Shown here in pieces: positions 21,203 to 33,361 of a DNA stretch of 64,000 nucleotides. A program made the translations under genes and the position numbers. The stretch comes from Opeltia flavorubescens. Taxonomy: Eukaryota; Ascomycota; Lecanoromycetes; Teloschistales; Teloschistaceae. Where the stretch lies: contig KE546965.1 in NCBI GenBank assembly GCA_000442125.1, forward strand, positions 62,001 to 126,000, read 5' to 3'. The notes beneath the pieces were generated by a model. The model was not told where the DNA came from. It ran no database searches and worked only from the letters and a program-made list of their open reading frames with translations. Every line of letters begins with the position of its first letter. Position 1 is the first letter of the stretch.

Positions 21203-22758
21203 TCATGAAGGCTTAGCAAGATAGATGTTCTTGATTCGTCCCATCTGACCCAGAATCCATTGTTGCTGGCCAGCTCGTAGCAATGGTCCTAGCTGAAGGA
21301 GCTCCACAAGTCGTTTCATGAGAAACATCCCGCCGTACGCAGCAGCAGTGACGTAATGCTCATCTGGCGTACTCTCATTTCCAACATGTGGGTACTGTAC
21401 ATTCTTATCATCGATCCGTCGTGCTTCCATTTTGTCTCCGAGATGGAAGGGGACGCTGGCACAGATGGTGTCTGCCAGACCTTGCATAGTCTTCAGCGTC
21501 TCTGCCCGAGTAGCGTTCAATGCTGGGTTATTGACGTGCTTGAGGCAGGCTAGAGTCACGAGTCCAATCTTGATGCGCGAACAGCAGTGTGTATTAAGAG
21601 TATCTGCGGTCCACATGCTTTGGTGAATCGTGCAGTGGTCCTGATAGAGTCCGGCATTTCGCACACTCAGCGGTATCAGCTCAGGATCCTGGATCCACTT
21701 GGGGACCCATGCATCGGGCATTAATGATGTCCAAGCTAGGAGTCGCTCGTCCAAGTCCTTGGCTTTGGTTATTAGACCTGACGCCATGGAAGCCATGTCT
21801 GGAGAGTCATCGTTGAGTTTCAACGCGGCAACCTGCAGGTTTGCCACTTCCACGTTGATAAGTTCAAGGTCGATTTCGGGTGTTTCAGAACCACCTTGGG
21901 TACCTGTTGTCCAAGTCAAGACATTGTTCGAGATTGGCTCCCTCTTGTTGAGGGCATCACCGATTATGCGGCTCCGTACCCCCGACAGAGTTCCTGGAGA
22001 TGTCTTCCTGCTGATGGAAAGTCTGCGTCGATTTTCGACCATCGCCGCACTACCCTTCACGTGCGGACCCTCGTGGGGTCGAGCTCCACAGAAAGATCTG
22101 ATACCATCATACATGTCTAACATGAGTGCGGCAAGCAGGAGGTCATCATCGACATCTTCAGCGTTTTGTAGATATCCTCTGACGGCCTGAATACCTCGAG
22201 CGTAGTGTGTTTGTGCGAGAGACTGGGGCGAATTTGGATTGAGGAATGACCACGCCTCAAGGAGAGCTTGAGCTACGGCAGTGACAGCGGGTCGTAATGG
22301 TGAAGAGGGCTTTGCTCTCGTCCAGACTGGGTATACACAGCCAAGAAAACCTCGCTGATGGTTCGAGAGCGTAGAAGGTGAAAGGTAGGAGCTGAAGAAG
22401 AATGCTAGAGCATAATTCTCATGATCCTGTGGCAGGACCCTTGGTATCTCTGGAGTTTGACGCCTGATCAACTCCGTACTTGTGTGCTCAGCGTCAGGAC
22501 TTGCATGGTCCCTTGCATTAAGCCGACGCTGGACCGCTTTGCTTGCAACTTGATTTTGATCTCTCCAGGCAACTTCGAATTGTGACTTGGGAAACCAACA
22601 TGGGATCTGCTTTTTGCTACAATATGAACATGTGGGCTTAACTTCGTCGCACTGGAATCAACTCAGTAGTTGTTCAAGTATGAATAGAGCGATCGAACCT
22701 TGATGTGACGCTTACGACACAACTCGCAGCCACCAGAAGGTCTGCCAGTATTGACCAT
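21203..22758 (-). CDS. Zn2Cys6 fungal transcription factor
   Basis: Two exons: 22758-22699 (20 codons) and 22651-21203; the 47-bp intron falls exactly before the third zinc cysteine. The 502-residue protein begins with the binuclear cluster C11-x2-C14-x6-C21-x6-C28-x2-C31-x5-C37 (CELCRKRHIKCDEVKPTCSY at its start). The rest resembles the C-terminal activation/DUF3468-type region of fungal regulators (AFFFSSYLSPSTLS, then a helical part with LLAALMLDMYDGI and MFLMKRLVELLQLG). It acts in the nucleus and may regulate its own neighbourhood; the divergent DUF2306 gene starts 540 bp away. A short exon like the first is easily missed by automatic annotation, which would drop the DNA-binding domain. 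Confidence 0.88.
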
Positions 22759-23296
22759 TGGTTCGGTAATCCCAGTGAGTCAATGCAGTCAGATGCATAG
22801 ACTATTTCTCTTAAGCACTGACTGCTGCAACGAAGGATGAGCGTCGTGCTTTTTATCTGGTCCCACATCTTGGCGTCGTTGTTTACTTAGATGGTTTCAC
22901 CAGACTTCAAGGGCAAGGCGAATACGATGGATTTAGTGACGTATGGCTACGATCAGGGATTGATTGGCACCAGAGACGACCACGTGACTTTCTACCATGG
23001 TTAGGCCGCTTAGGCCGCGCCTATGCCAAGGCTGAGTGCAGGCTATAGATCTCAGTCTAGCCTTTTCAAGTCTGCCATGCGCCGCTAGATCTTGGTATGC
23101 GTTTGGTCGCAAATACATCCATCCAGCTGGATCACAAAGATGCATAGACGACTGGAAGCGGGGTCACTCCGAAGACCGAGATTACGAGAAGTGAGCACGT
23201 TTCTTGATTAAAGAATGTGAGCATGTCCCATCTTTTCCATGTCAAGATCTCTTGCCTACTTATTCCATTGTGTGAAAGATTGGAGTTGAGCTTACG
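22759..23296. promoter_or_regulatory. Divergent promoter region (Zn2Cys6 factor / DUF2306)
   Basis: 538 bp between the start codons of two divergent genes. No coding exon was seen. Specific elements could not be assigned. Confidence 0.4.
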
Positions 23297-24416
23297 ATGG
23301 ACTCTAGAACTCCCGACAAGACAGAAGAATCTGTTTCTTCATCTCAAGAACAATCTCCCGTCCAACATGGAAAGAGTCCCAACAAGTTCGTCCGGTTCTG
23401 GCGGCGTCTTACTCGATCCATGGGCTTTCAGAAGAGTTACAATTCAGTCTTATGTCCGTCATCCTGGAGTCCATTATTCTCTCTTCTCAAACTGACGATT
23501 TGCAGTCATAATATTCGCCGGAGCTCTTTTAGGCTTTTCCCTCGCCCGCCTTTCCTACATGAATATCTCCGGCTCCGCTAGCAGTAGCTTCGCCAACAGT
23601 ACCGCTCAAGGCGAATGGTACTGGTACAGCCATGGCATCTATCGCATCGGCATGACCATCCACCTCACCACCATCATACCTGCCGGTCTCCTCATAGTCT
23701 GGCAATTCGTGCCCCTCATCCGCCACAAATTTCTCATCTTCCACCGCATCAACGGCTATCTTATCGTCACCCTCGTTCTTGTCAGCAATGTCGGTGCTCT
23801 CATGATCGCCCGAAGAGCGTTTGGTGGAACTCTACCGACTCAAGCTGGAGTTGGCGTTCTCGTGATCATCACTACCGTCAGTATCGCCATGGCGTATTAC
23901 AACATCAAGCGGCTTCAAATAGACCAACATCGCGCTTGGATGTTGAGAGCTATGTTTTACCTCGGCACAATTATTACCCTACGTTTGATCATGGTCATAT
24001 CCGCTCTCATATCGACGAAGATGAGCTACTACGAAACTACAATGAGATGCGGAGAGCTCTTAGCCATCCTCGACACGACCGAGGAGGTAAATTCCTTCTA
24101 CCCTCAATGCAGCGAGCCTGGGTCAACTGCCGATACCCTTGTCGTCGTGCAGGCGAAATTCGGAGATCAGAAAGAGCAGATCGAGTCTGCTCTACGGCTT
24201 ACCTTTGCAATGGCTTTCTGGATGGCGCTTTTCCTCCACGGTGTTGGAGTGGAGATTTACTTAAATCTGACTCCTCGAGAGAGCGATCGATTGAGACAAG
24301 TTTCTTACGAGAAGCAGATGGAGAGGGGAATGAGTCATCCGGGGAGTGCCGGATTGACTGTTGATCGGTGGGGAGATGCCGAGCCATGGCAACCAAAGAG
24401 AGAGGTGTCAGGATAG
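23297..24416 (+). CDS. DUF2306-family integral membrane protein
   Basis: Two exons, 23297-23453 and 23506-24416, with a 52-bp phase-1 intron that joins KSYNSVL to FIIFAGALLGFSLARL; 355 residues. A polar Ser/Gln-rich N-terminus is followed by six hydrophobic helices, including HLTTIIPAGLLIVWQFVPLI, FHRINGYLIVTLVLVSNVGA and FAMAFWMALFLHGVGVEIYL. A conserved His-Arg (FHRINGY) and QHRAWMLRA are hallmarks of DUF2306 fungal membrane proteins. Its substrate is unknown. Another long frame in the same region (23615-24364) is a shadow. It may share a promoter with the Zn2Cys6 factor. Confidence 0.85.
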
Positions 24417-25072
24417 CGATCTTCAATATACATATATCGACAGTAGATATAATAAATGAGGCGGAGGAAATTGTTGACCCTGAATGCCTATTTTGCAGCC
24501 ATTCAACCAATCCTTCACAGAAGCTAGAGCAGTCCACCGGATTAATTCCTAAGCCACCGAGTATCAGGGTTAAAATTGCTGCACGGGCTATCCCTTTGAT
24601 ACTTTTTACACAATTTCAATGGCCTACGGTAATGCTGTTCTCCAGTCTCTCATATTAGTCGCTGCTGGACTTAAGATAACCCGAATATCGCACATCAGTA
24701 TATATGAGTAACCGCACCTGGTCCCTTTCGCAACACTTTGTTTCTTTCATACGCTTCTAACGTCCATGTAATAATACATCAGCAATTTGCATAATTTCGA
24801 ATAATATTCTCTATCCGGAATAATAAATCATCTCTTCTCTTTGATGGTGTCGATGCAGTCATGTCAGGAACGGGTATATATTTAAAAGACTTCTCTCGAG
24901 CAGTTTATTCTCCTTTCAATCACCATCTCCTCAGTAGACCTAAGTCGCATTCACATTTCATTCCACGCAAAGCAACTTGATCGATAAAACCTAGTACATA
25001 CCTACCTTAATATCCTGCGAAGCTTGACTTATCCAATACACAATACTTCGGTGACAAGCAAACTCGAACATC
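24417..25072. other. Intergenic, nothing recognised
   Basis: 3' flank of the DUF2306 gene and 5' flank of the next gene. AT-rich, with no exon supported. Confidence 0.5.
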
Positions 25073-25809
25073 ATGGCAGCCACTAGCCGTCGTCCCCTCA
25101 GCGAAATTCTAACAGACCTTGAAGGAATCCTCGAGCTAAACGTCGAGGTCAAGAGAGGCTGCTATCTTCAACGGATGTTTCCCCCTTCATGGTTCGGACA
25201 GCAGCTAAACCAAAAAGCCGGAGAGCTTTCTCGTGCGAGTGTCGATCCATCACCGTCCGGCGGCATCATGAATCTTTCTCGGCTAGTCAGCCTTTATCTG
25301 GCACCTGAGTTCACTGGTCTAAATAAGCAGTTGATGGCGGTTATTACTTGCCAGAAATTGTGTTTGGAGGATGCTACAGCAGAGGTACACGCAGTAGTAA
25401 CTCATCCCTTGCTATAGGTGACTAATCCGGAAGACAGCCCCCTGCCAATATGGATCAGGTCAGCAGACCTATGTTCTCGATCGAGACATTCGCTACAACG
25501 AATAAGAATATCACCTTACCTCGTAACCTCTACCTGCACTGGGATGAAGAAACCAAACTTCTACAATGCATCCGGAAGCGTGACGATAGGAGCTACCACT
25601 CTTACGGTATGGGTCTCACGCCCACCAAAATCACGGAAGTCCACTATGCCACAAGCAATTTCAAGATTCTGATAAAAGCCACTCATAACCTCTTCACCAA
25701 CCTACGCTTCTTCATCAAACTGTCGGACCATCTAGGTGATTTCAACGACTTCTTGCGCAAGAAGGCTGGCGGGAATATCAATGTGCAATGGGAAACTACG
25801 TATGCTTGA
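25073..25809 (+). CDS. Unknown two-exon protein, paralogue 1 of a facing pair
   Basis: Exons 25073-25384 and 25438-25809, with a 53-bp phase-0 intron (branch-like gtgactaat), 227 residues. It shares with the gene at 28682-29524 the N-terminal RPLS-[ED]-IL-x2-LEGI, F-P-x-WF-x2-QL-x2-KA, SP-x-GG-x2-NLSRL and FTGLN-x2-L blocks, and the C-terminal L-x-W, TKITEVHYA, LLI-like and DFLRKKAGGNINVQ blocks. The intron position is also shared. There is no signal peptide or membrane helix. I do not recognise the family. The N-terminal half is predicted helical, the C-terminal half mixed alpha/beta. The exact acceptor (25437 versus 25416) is my choice to keep the frame. Confidence 0.6.
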
Positions 25810-26774
25810 TTCACAATGAGCAAGCGACATGTCATATGATTACTGACGCACATCCAGTCACGAGATCGACCAACTTATTGCGGACTTGGAGTAGCAGGAA
25901 GCAACTAGATCATGAGCGGATGCATTCAGATGCCTATTGTATTTATGAATTGTGCGAATAAGTATTCCTTGGGAGTTTATGACTTTGGGTTGTTAGTTTG
26001 ATTAACTTGTTTGTGCTGGCTTTCTTGATGCAAAGAAAGGATTGTTATTGACACAGAAGGTATTGGCATAAGAAATCCTGTACCAAGATAAATTTGTTGT
26101 TGATCAAGGTCCGATAAGGCAATTTACATGTCCACGTATCAATGTGTCCGATACAGACGCTTTTTTGTTCTCTTTCGGGGCTAGAGCGCAAGGGAGATCG
26201 CAGCTACCTCACGACGTATCGTTCGCTTTGACAGAGTCATTTTATTTTCTGTGGCTGCTCACTCCAAGTGCTTCGTGTACAATTCAATTCAGAAATGTCA
26301 CACCAGTCAGAATGATTAGCGCAGTACAAAAGGTATTTCATCTATCAAGATCAGTGCATGGGGCAGCATTACCTCGAGAGTCCAAGCGGAGCAGACACAC
26401 TGTAATAAGACTTGGGGAAAGCTAAGACCATCGGACCAGTAGTACAGCAAAATCCTTCCCATCCAATCGAATTAAGAAAAAGAGGGCAAGAGACTCATCA
26501 GCAAATTATTCCCTCGCATGGAATGTGTGGCCATACAAAGCTGCTCCATTCCAAAAGTGGGTGTTTTCGGAACGCCAAAATTCCTATCATATTTGGCGAG
26601 AGGATGATTTGAGTCAGACTCGTTCTGCCACAAACATATCCAGCCCATACCAAAGTTAAGGTCCTGAAAACATTCCGTCGCTCCTAGTTCGTGAGACACC
26701 GTCAGAAGCTAAGAGTTCAGTAAACCGACCACTAGGATATTGTCCACAATCATCCCTAGACGACACCCAAAGTC
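25810..26774. other. Intergenic, nothing recognised
   Basis: About 960 bp between converging genes. Small frames (26144-26425, 26412-26612) show no family features. Confidence 0.45.
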
Positions 26775-27805
26775 TCACCTCAAGCGTTTGCTAACTCCAA
26801 GTATTAGCAGACACATCTATCAGACGCGAGGAAGCACTCACCTAGGAATCTCAATAAATACCACCTTGCCATTCGCAGCATACCATCTCCTCAAATACTC
26901 AACCAAGCTCCTCGTATCCTCCTCCCCAACTCCCTCAAGATGAAGCGTTTCACCGACAGTACCTCTCACATGAACCTCCGACTTGAGTATGACTAGATGA
27001 CTCTCACTTGACCAAAGAACATTTCCAATCTTTCCAGGATCGGCCAAAAGCGGATGCGTGAAAACTGTGTAGTCATCTGCATGTTGCGATCCTCTGCCAA
27101 TGTTGATGTTGAAGGGTACGTGAGGGAGTATGCTGTGGTATTTGGACCTCGTTGTTTGGCTTCGATGTAGAGAGAGTTTCGGGGGGAGCTTATTCCTGTT
27201 GGTGCCTTTGATGCAGAGGACTGAGATGGTGAGGGACGGCTCGTTGGCAGGAGATGGCGCGTGGACTGCGGCATGGGCTTAGTAAGCAGGCTGTTGGATA
27301 GGTGTAGAGCATGCAAAGGGGACAGCGCTAGTGTGGGCGGGAGGAGCAGGTGTAGTTGGCCAGGCGAATGGAGCTGTGGGTGCGGCAGGCTGATGATTGA
27401 TCCAAGCGAATGGTACAGCAGCCGTAGGCTGGCTGTGAGCGTTGACTTAATGGGGAGGAGGAGGAGAAGCACGAAGCTGGATGAATATTAATTAATATAA
27501 CGATGGCGATAGATCGAATAAACTACTCTCCCACTATTTCCCCTCGTCCCCAGCCGACTCTCCTGCTCTCTGATGAAAACCTCCATATCACTCACCGCGT
27601 ACTCACCCAAATGCTATCTCACGACTTTAACACGACAACTGTAGTCTTCCGCGCGGGTGGGAACGCTGGCTTCTCGCAGGAGTTTCGACATTTTCGCGTT
27701 GATATTTGTGTCGACGCCATCGTGACTTGAACCACGTCCGATGAGGCGGATGCAGGTTGCTACCATACCCTCCAGCATTTTGAGTCGGAAATGATAGTCC
27801 GCCAT
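26775..27805 (-). CDS. Doubtful multi-exon gene of unknown family, possibly broken
   Basis: A good start (MADYHFRLKMLEGMVATCIR at 27805) opens 63 codons ending near 27614. Further down, one frame runs from a Pro/Ala-rich linker (APTAPFAWPTTPAPPAH) into a globular-looking region (HVPFNINIGRGSQHADDYTV, then FTHPLLADPGKIGNVLW and DTRSLVEYLRRWYAANGKVV). A canonical donor at 26841 joins to a short last exon (26790-26775) ending SKRLR. One TAA interrupts the linker frame (at PAY-stop-AHAAVHAPS), and the join from the first exon is unresolved. Either an intron removes the stop or the gene is a recent pseudogene. It lies between the two facing paralogues. I give no function. Confidence 0.35.
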
Positions 27806-28681
27806 GGTTGTGCTTCTGTAGATGGATGAGTGTATGGGATTAACAAGAAGTTTGTATCAAGGAAGAGAACATCGTTTTTTCAATAGCCATGAACGCTAAG
27901 AGGTGATGCACTAACCAATGTGATGAAGATGAAGAACTGACGGCAGAGTCTGTACCTAGGTCGACAGGTAGGGGGAGGGGAAAAGTTGCGTAAGCGTTGA
28001 TGATCGTAGGGTTTGTGAGTTGTGAGATGAGCACCATTATTTTTGGTGATAGGAGCGCGCCTCTTGTGGCAGCATGGCTGATCAATTGGGTGGCTCACGC
28101 TTGAACAAAACTCGGGGTGCTCTCTAGAACTAAGCGGACCATATCTTGGCTGGCAAGTCGATAGTTCAAAGGAGATTGGGGAGCTTCTCCGCTGAGGATT
28201 GCAAGATTAAAATCTCCAGGATCCACTATTTTCGGGGGATTGCTGGTGAATTGCGGGACTGAGAGAAAAATCGCCACACGTGATGAAGCGATGTCTTCCT
28301 TGATGAGAATTTTTAGAAGAGATTTTACTAGATCGGGAGTATGCTTGGGCTTTCAGGAGAATTCGGAGACCAGTCTTAATAAAAAACAACTGACGGACTC
28401 ATTTTCTAAACACTTTTGTCTCAATTATCCCACCATCGCCACCAAAATAGCCTCAAATTCATCACGGTCCATATCCTCAAAAGAAATCCATCCGCCTAGA
28501 CCATGTCCGCTACAGAATTAGGATAGAGAAACCAAACCCACATCCTAAACAGCAAACATGTGTCCACATACATGTAGCTTTAGTCGAGCCTCGAAGACTT
28601 CGTGAAATCCGGCCAGACTGGTCTTCTCCTCAATATGCGAATGGGTTCAGTCAGCTCATCAACCTCGGCCCTATATCCTGA
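27806..28681. other. Intergenic, nothing recognised
   Basis: 5' flank of the doubtful gene and 3' flank of paralogue 2. No exon was supported. Confidence 0.45.
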
Positions 28682-29524
28682 TCAGCTCTTATTCCAGCAC
28701 AAGACCATGCCGCCATAAGTGACATACTTATCGTGATATTGAACATCAATATGCTTTCCAGCCTTCTCATACAGAAAGCACAAAAACTCCTCAACGTCAT
28801 CCCCCGTGTCCAGACAAACATAAGTCTCCACGTTCAAACCAGCATCTCTCGAAGATTCGATGAGGAGCTTCTTGTACTTGACAGCGCAATGAACTTGGGT
28901 GATTTCGGTGGGAAAGATGCGTGAATCACGTATCGTACAAGTCTCGTTGGTGCGCTCATTGATGCACTCCAAAACTTTAAGGTGTTTGTTCCACGAGAGA
29001 CAGAGGCCAAGCCAAGCAGATACTGTGCTACCAATCGAAGCAATTACCTGGATGGGAAAAGATCGTTCACGATCCTGCGGCGAGGAGGTGCCAGTACCGC
29101 CAGATGCAGCACCATAATTACCCGCAGCAACAAAGCCCTATAACTCCGTTAATTTTTCTCTCCCCCCTCTCTCAAAAGCAGCAAATCAGGTACTAACCAG
29201 ATCTCTATCCACCTCCAAATCTAGAAAGGACTTTTGCAAACGAATAGCCCCTACAAGCCGATCATTCAACCCAGTGAATCCCTTGAGTGTAAGCTCCCGG
29301 TGGATCTTGGCCAGTCGAGACAAATTGCTCATACCGCCAACAGGAGAGGCATCGGCGGAAGATCGCTCGAGTAGGTCGGCTTTATTGCGAAGCTGGCTTC
29401 GGAACCATTCAGGAGAGAACAGGGGTCGGAATGGAGGATTTGTGCCGAGCTCTTGGAGAAGGCTGATGATGCCCTCTAGCTCCGATAAGATGTCACTCAA
29501 GGGACGGATGCGGGTAGATACCAT
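28682..29524 (-). CDS. Unknown two-exon protein, paralogue 2 of a facing pair
   Basis: Exons 29524-29198 and 29137-28682, with a 60-bp phase-0 intron, 260 residues. I chose the ATG at 29524 because it aligns with the start of paralogue 1 (MVSTRIRPLSDILSELEGI). Conserved blocks match paralogue 1: LFSPEWFRSQLRNKA, SPVGGMSNLSRL, GFTGLNDRLVGAI, then LSWNKHLKVLECINER, TEITQVHCAVKYKKLLI and CFLYEKAGKHIDVQY. It has a Gly/Ser-rich linker after the intron that paralogue 1 lacks. The function is unknown. The pair converge on each other across about 2.9 kb, as expected from an inverted duplication. Confidence 0.65.
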
Positions 29525-30078
29525 GGCCGTGATGTTGGTAGACGGTAGATTGTGTACGGACAAGGAAGGATCGTTAGGTAGAGACCAAGGTAGTTTCTAG
29601 ACTCTTGCTGATCGACTGCTATAACAACCAAGGGTATCGCCTCTTTGAATAATTAAAAGATAATTTCCTCTGAAAGAAAGGTGAGATTGTAGAGGAAGAT
29701 AGAGAAGGAATTCTGAAGGAAAAGAGAAGCTCAATATATACAAACCCCAAACACCATGTATCGACACAATCAAAGAGTCAATATCATCTGTCTTTATCAT
29801 GGCGATCTTCTCGAGATGATCGTCAGAAAAGTATAGAAGACGTAACAAGCAAAGCAAAAAGAACAGAAGCTTGATAGAAAAATCGTGACAGGGGCAACAT
29901 ACATAATAAACTCAACACGCCTTTGTGAATTGCATGGCATGGCAGCAAATGTGTCGCCATGCGTGATTGTGATGCCAGGAGACATTGCCGAAAGAACAAG
30001 CAGTAACATAAATAGTATACTGGCATGAGTATAAGCCGTACGTCGCTTTCAACTAGATCAGAGATTAGATACCCAATA
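29525..30078. other. Intergenic, nothing recognised
   Basis: 5' flank of paralogue 2 and 3' flank of the urea transporter gene. No exon was supported. Confidence 0.5.
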
Positions 30079-32327
30079 TTATCCAACCCTCTTTCCACCA
30101 ACGACCTCCCTCCAAAGCTGCGCAAAGAACCCCGCCGTCTCCCAAATAGGTAGAATAACACTAATCGCAGTAGAACAAAACACCCAAATGAAAGTGATGA
30201 CCACCCAAGCCGTAAAGAAACCCTGAGAAAAGATATAATGGCTCAAGAACATGGGTATAGGGAGAAGAAAATCCATGATAAACGTCAGTAAGAAAGACGC
30301 GATACATGCTGTCCTGAACGCCTTGCGGAGTTTGGATGGAGTTTCCACGACGGCTGCGTCTTCGGCGGCTTCTTTCTCTTCGTCACGGATAGTAGTTAGG
30401 TCGGCTTCTGCACCTGCAGCTTCGATTTGTTTTTCCAAGGAAGTCGAGGAAGGTGTGGAAGATGACGAGATCATGGAATCAGCGTTGATCGCGCGCGTAG
30501 TTTCCCAATCGAATGCTTCTGGTCCTGCTAGTGAGACACAAACCGAGACTATCAGTCCCGTCATAATCGCCGCAAGATTTCCCGCTAGGGTTGGGTACTC
30601 CATCCCGGTCGTAGTCACAGAGATGCTACCATAGTACTGATGCGCCGTAACCAGCCACGCGAGCAGCCCTGCACAGAGCCCAGTGATAGCTCCGGAAAGT
30701 GCGCCGGCTTTCGTCTGTCCCTTCCACGTGATTGCGAAAGCAGCAGGGAAGACGGCACCACCTATCAATAATCCCATAACGAGGAATAGCCAACCTAGAT
30801 CGATGCCGATGACATTCCATATGCAAGCGAATATTGCCATGGTCATACCAAAAACACAAATCATGAGGTGTGCAACAAAGATCAATTGATCTGGAGTCGA
30901 GGAAGGCTTGATATATGTCTTGTAGATATCAAAGGTCAGAATGGATGAGACTGCTATGAGCTCGGCAGAGGCGCACGATGTGACAGCCATGAACAGTACG
31001 ATCAGCAAGGCCACCGCGCCGCCTGTTCCCAATAGCGCCGTAGCTGCAAAAGGTGCAGAAAGACCTGAAGTGATTTCCGCTTGAGTCATGGGATTCGGGT
31101 ACGTAGGAAATGAAGGACTGTCAGTTAGGGCGACTGCAGCCAGACCCAAAGTTGTCGCAAACCCAAAAGGTATGGCGAACCAAGCAATGCCACCGAGAAT
31201 GTAAGCTCGGACTGCGGTGGATGGCCTGCTTGCAATCGCACGCTGCCAGTAGGCTTGATCGAGAAAGACAGTGCCACTACCAGAACAGAGCTGGATGACT
31301 CCGAAGACCAGCGCGAAGTTTGACTTGAGGGTCATGTAGCTTCCGTCTTGATTTCCATCCACTGGACGCTTTAGAGCAGCTGCTTTAAGGAGGCTGTACA
31401 TTTCTGATGGTGATCCAATTTGCGCGTTGGTTGCGTATGCGGCAAACATGAAGTAGAGAATGATGACCATGAGAATCAATGTATGTGAGTAGTCGCCTAC
31501 ATATAGCGTTAGTTCTCGCTCAAATAAGCCCTTGCTAAGGCATCACTAATCTCCAACCGGGCAATAATAAAACCCCATTGTTGGTTGAAACACAATTCGA
31601 AGACAATGAATAGGAAAGATAACCGAAGAGAGAAGACTCACAAAGGAACGTTGCCCTCAATCCACCCAAGACAACGTAGACGCAAACACCCAATGGAATA
31701 AGGAAAATCGCAGCATAAACGTTCATTCCCGTCAATGCAGTTACCACCGCGCTACCACCTAGGAGAAGCTGACTCCCGACGAGGACGTTCGTGAGCAAGG
31801 CGAAAAATATGAAGACCCAATGAGTGGCAATACCATATCGGGCATAGATGATCTCCAGGTAGGTGTGACAATTTGGGGCGTTCATCTTGACCTTGCAAGC
31901 CAAGATGGAGAACATCAGAATCTGCACAGTGGCTCCTGCTGCGTACTGTTACGCCAAGTCATTTTGTAGCTCGCTTCTAGACCTTTGTGACGACATACCC
32001 AAAAAGGGCCAGCAACGCCATACTCGTAGGCCACGGTACTCGATTGCAGGAGCGTCGCAGCCCATGTCCATGCAGAGACGATGCCGCTCGCAATCAAGCC
32101 TGGTTTGACGCTACGGCTGGCAGTATTGAACTCCTCGCTTGTTTTCGTCGAGTATTTGGTGTATCGATTCTTGATATGTCAGTGGAGGCAGGATATTTCA
32201 GGTATCGATCTGCAAGCTCTCCAACCTGGATATAAGATATGCAGCACATGACGAAAGCGAAAAAGAACCCGACACCGACGACCACTCCATATCCTACTCC
32301 CACAGGCAGAGGTGTAGAGGACGACAT
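30079..32327 (-). CDS. DUR3: Urea active transporter, DUR3-like sodium:solute symporter family
   Basis: Four exons: 32327-32226, 32169-31999, 31945-31642 and 31496-30079. The introns are 56, 53 and 145 bp, giving 664 residues. Diagnostic stretches are the first helix ([18 protein letters not shown]), [71 protein letters not shown] and the Pro/Gly-rich symporter core. About 15 membrane helices are expected. Dur3-type proteins import urea, and in yeast also polyamines, with a cation across the plasma membrane under nitrogen limitation. Length and ends are normal, so it looks functional. GATA-factor (nitrogen) control is usual for the family but I did not establish sites. Confidence 0.92.
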
Positions 32328-33361
32328 GACTCGACGGAAACTCTTTGAAAGGCGGCGCTACGTTCAATCAAGGGCTCCAAAGTGAATCAATGATCATCGA
32401 CGGGGTGAAAGAAAACTTATAAGACATTGAAGAAAGTATTAAAGGATTGCATGACCCCAATGTCCCAATTAGGAAGCTGCGATAAGCGCAAGATAAGGTT
32501 CAGGATATGACATCACCGGATGCATGGATTGCTTCCGACTTTACATGCTGCACGTTTGCGCGGCAGATCATCCTCGGGGGGGTGAGTTTGCCGGCGTCGA
32601 GACTAGAGACATCCCAAATGTCAATACTCGTATCCCCTCCCGGCACTCTTCTCTTGAAAGTGCGCCCGCTAAATATAGCAGGATGGTAGTTTACCGACAC
32701 TTTCGAGCAAAATCGGGCTACGTTAGATGGCCGCTGATGAGCGTAGAAAGCAGAGAAGATGAAACATGGCTCAATGAAATAAATAGGGCAGTGCCTGCTC
32801 ATTTCTGCGCGACAGTGGTTTGGGAAACAATTACTACCGCTTGGTGCTAACATTGAAAGCAACTTTCTTCCTTTATATTGAACGACCATGTGAAAATCTC
32901 GAGCTCACGACCCGGTGCGTATGAAAGTGGTTTTGCATGCTCCGTGGTCCTTTTCATAGTCCGTCGCAGTGTAGAGTAGTCAGAGTAACAAGACCTCCTA
33001 ACGACTCCTGTAAGCCGAGCAGTGAATCATGAGCTGCCATGTCATGTTATGAATAGAATACTCTCATTTTGTATCGCTGTAGCAAAATTTAGCGGCAGTT
33101 CTAATGCCGAGCAAGTTGCGCTCTTAATAAGAGTATCTAATCTGGAGATCAGACTTGTAGCACGTTTCAAACAAATGGTTCAGACACTCTAAGCGGGAAG
33201 AGTTGTACTCTTCCTGCTGTAGACTGCAATGTGTAACAAATGCAATTAAATTGAGTAGTCCAGACTATGATAATTCGTACAAGCACGAATGGGGATCAGA
33301 AAAACGTACAAGGTAATGCAAAGCCCAGGATACATGCCTTGATTTCGTGACTTATTGCCAT
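32328..33361. other. Intergenic, urea transporter promoter region; nothing else recognised
   Basis: About 1 kb containing the 5' flank of the DUR3-like gene. Open frames at 32500-32890 overlap on both strands and have no motifs. Confidence 0.45.

Noticed and set aside
23615-24364. 249-codon second frame overlapping the DUF2306 gene
   Set aside because: It is an out-of-frame shadow rich in His/Arg/Ser; the other frame has six membrane helices and a matching splice.
27503-27730. 75-codon plus-strand frame within the doubtful gene
   Set aside because: No motif. The opposite strand has a good start codon and more protein-like sequence.
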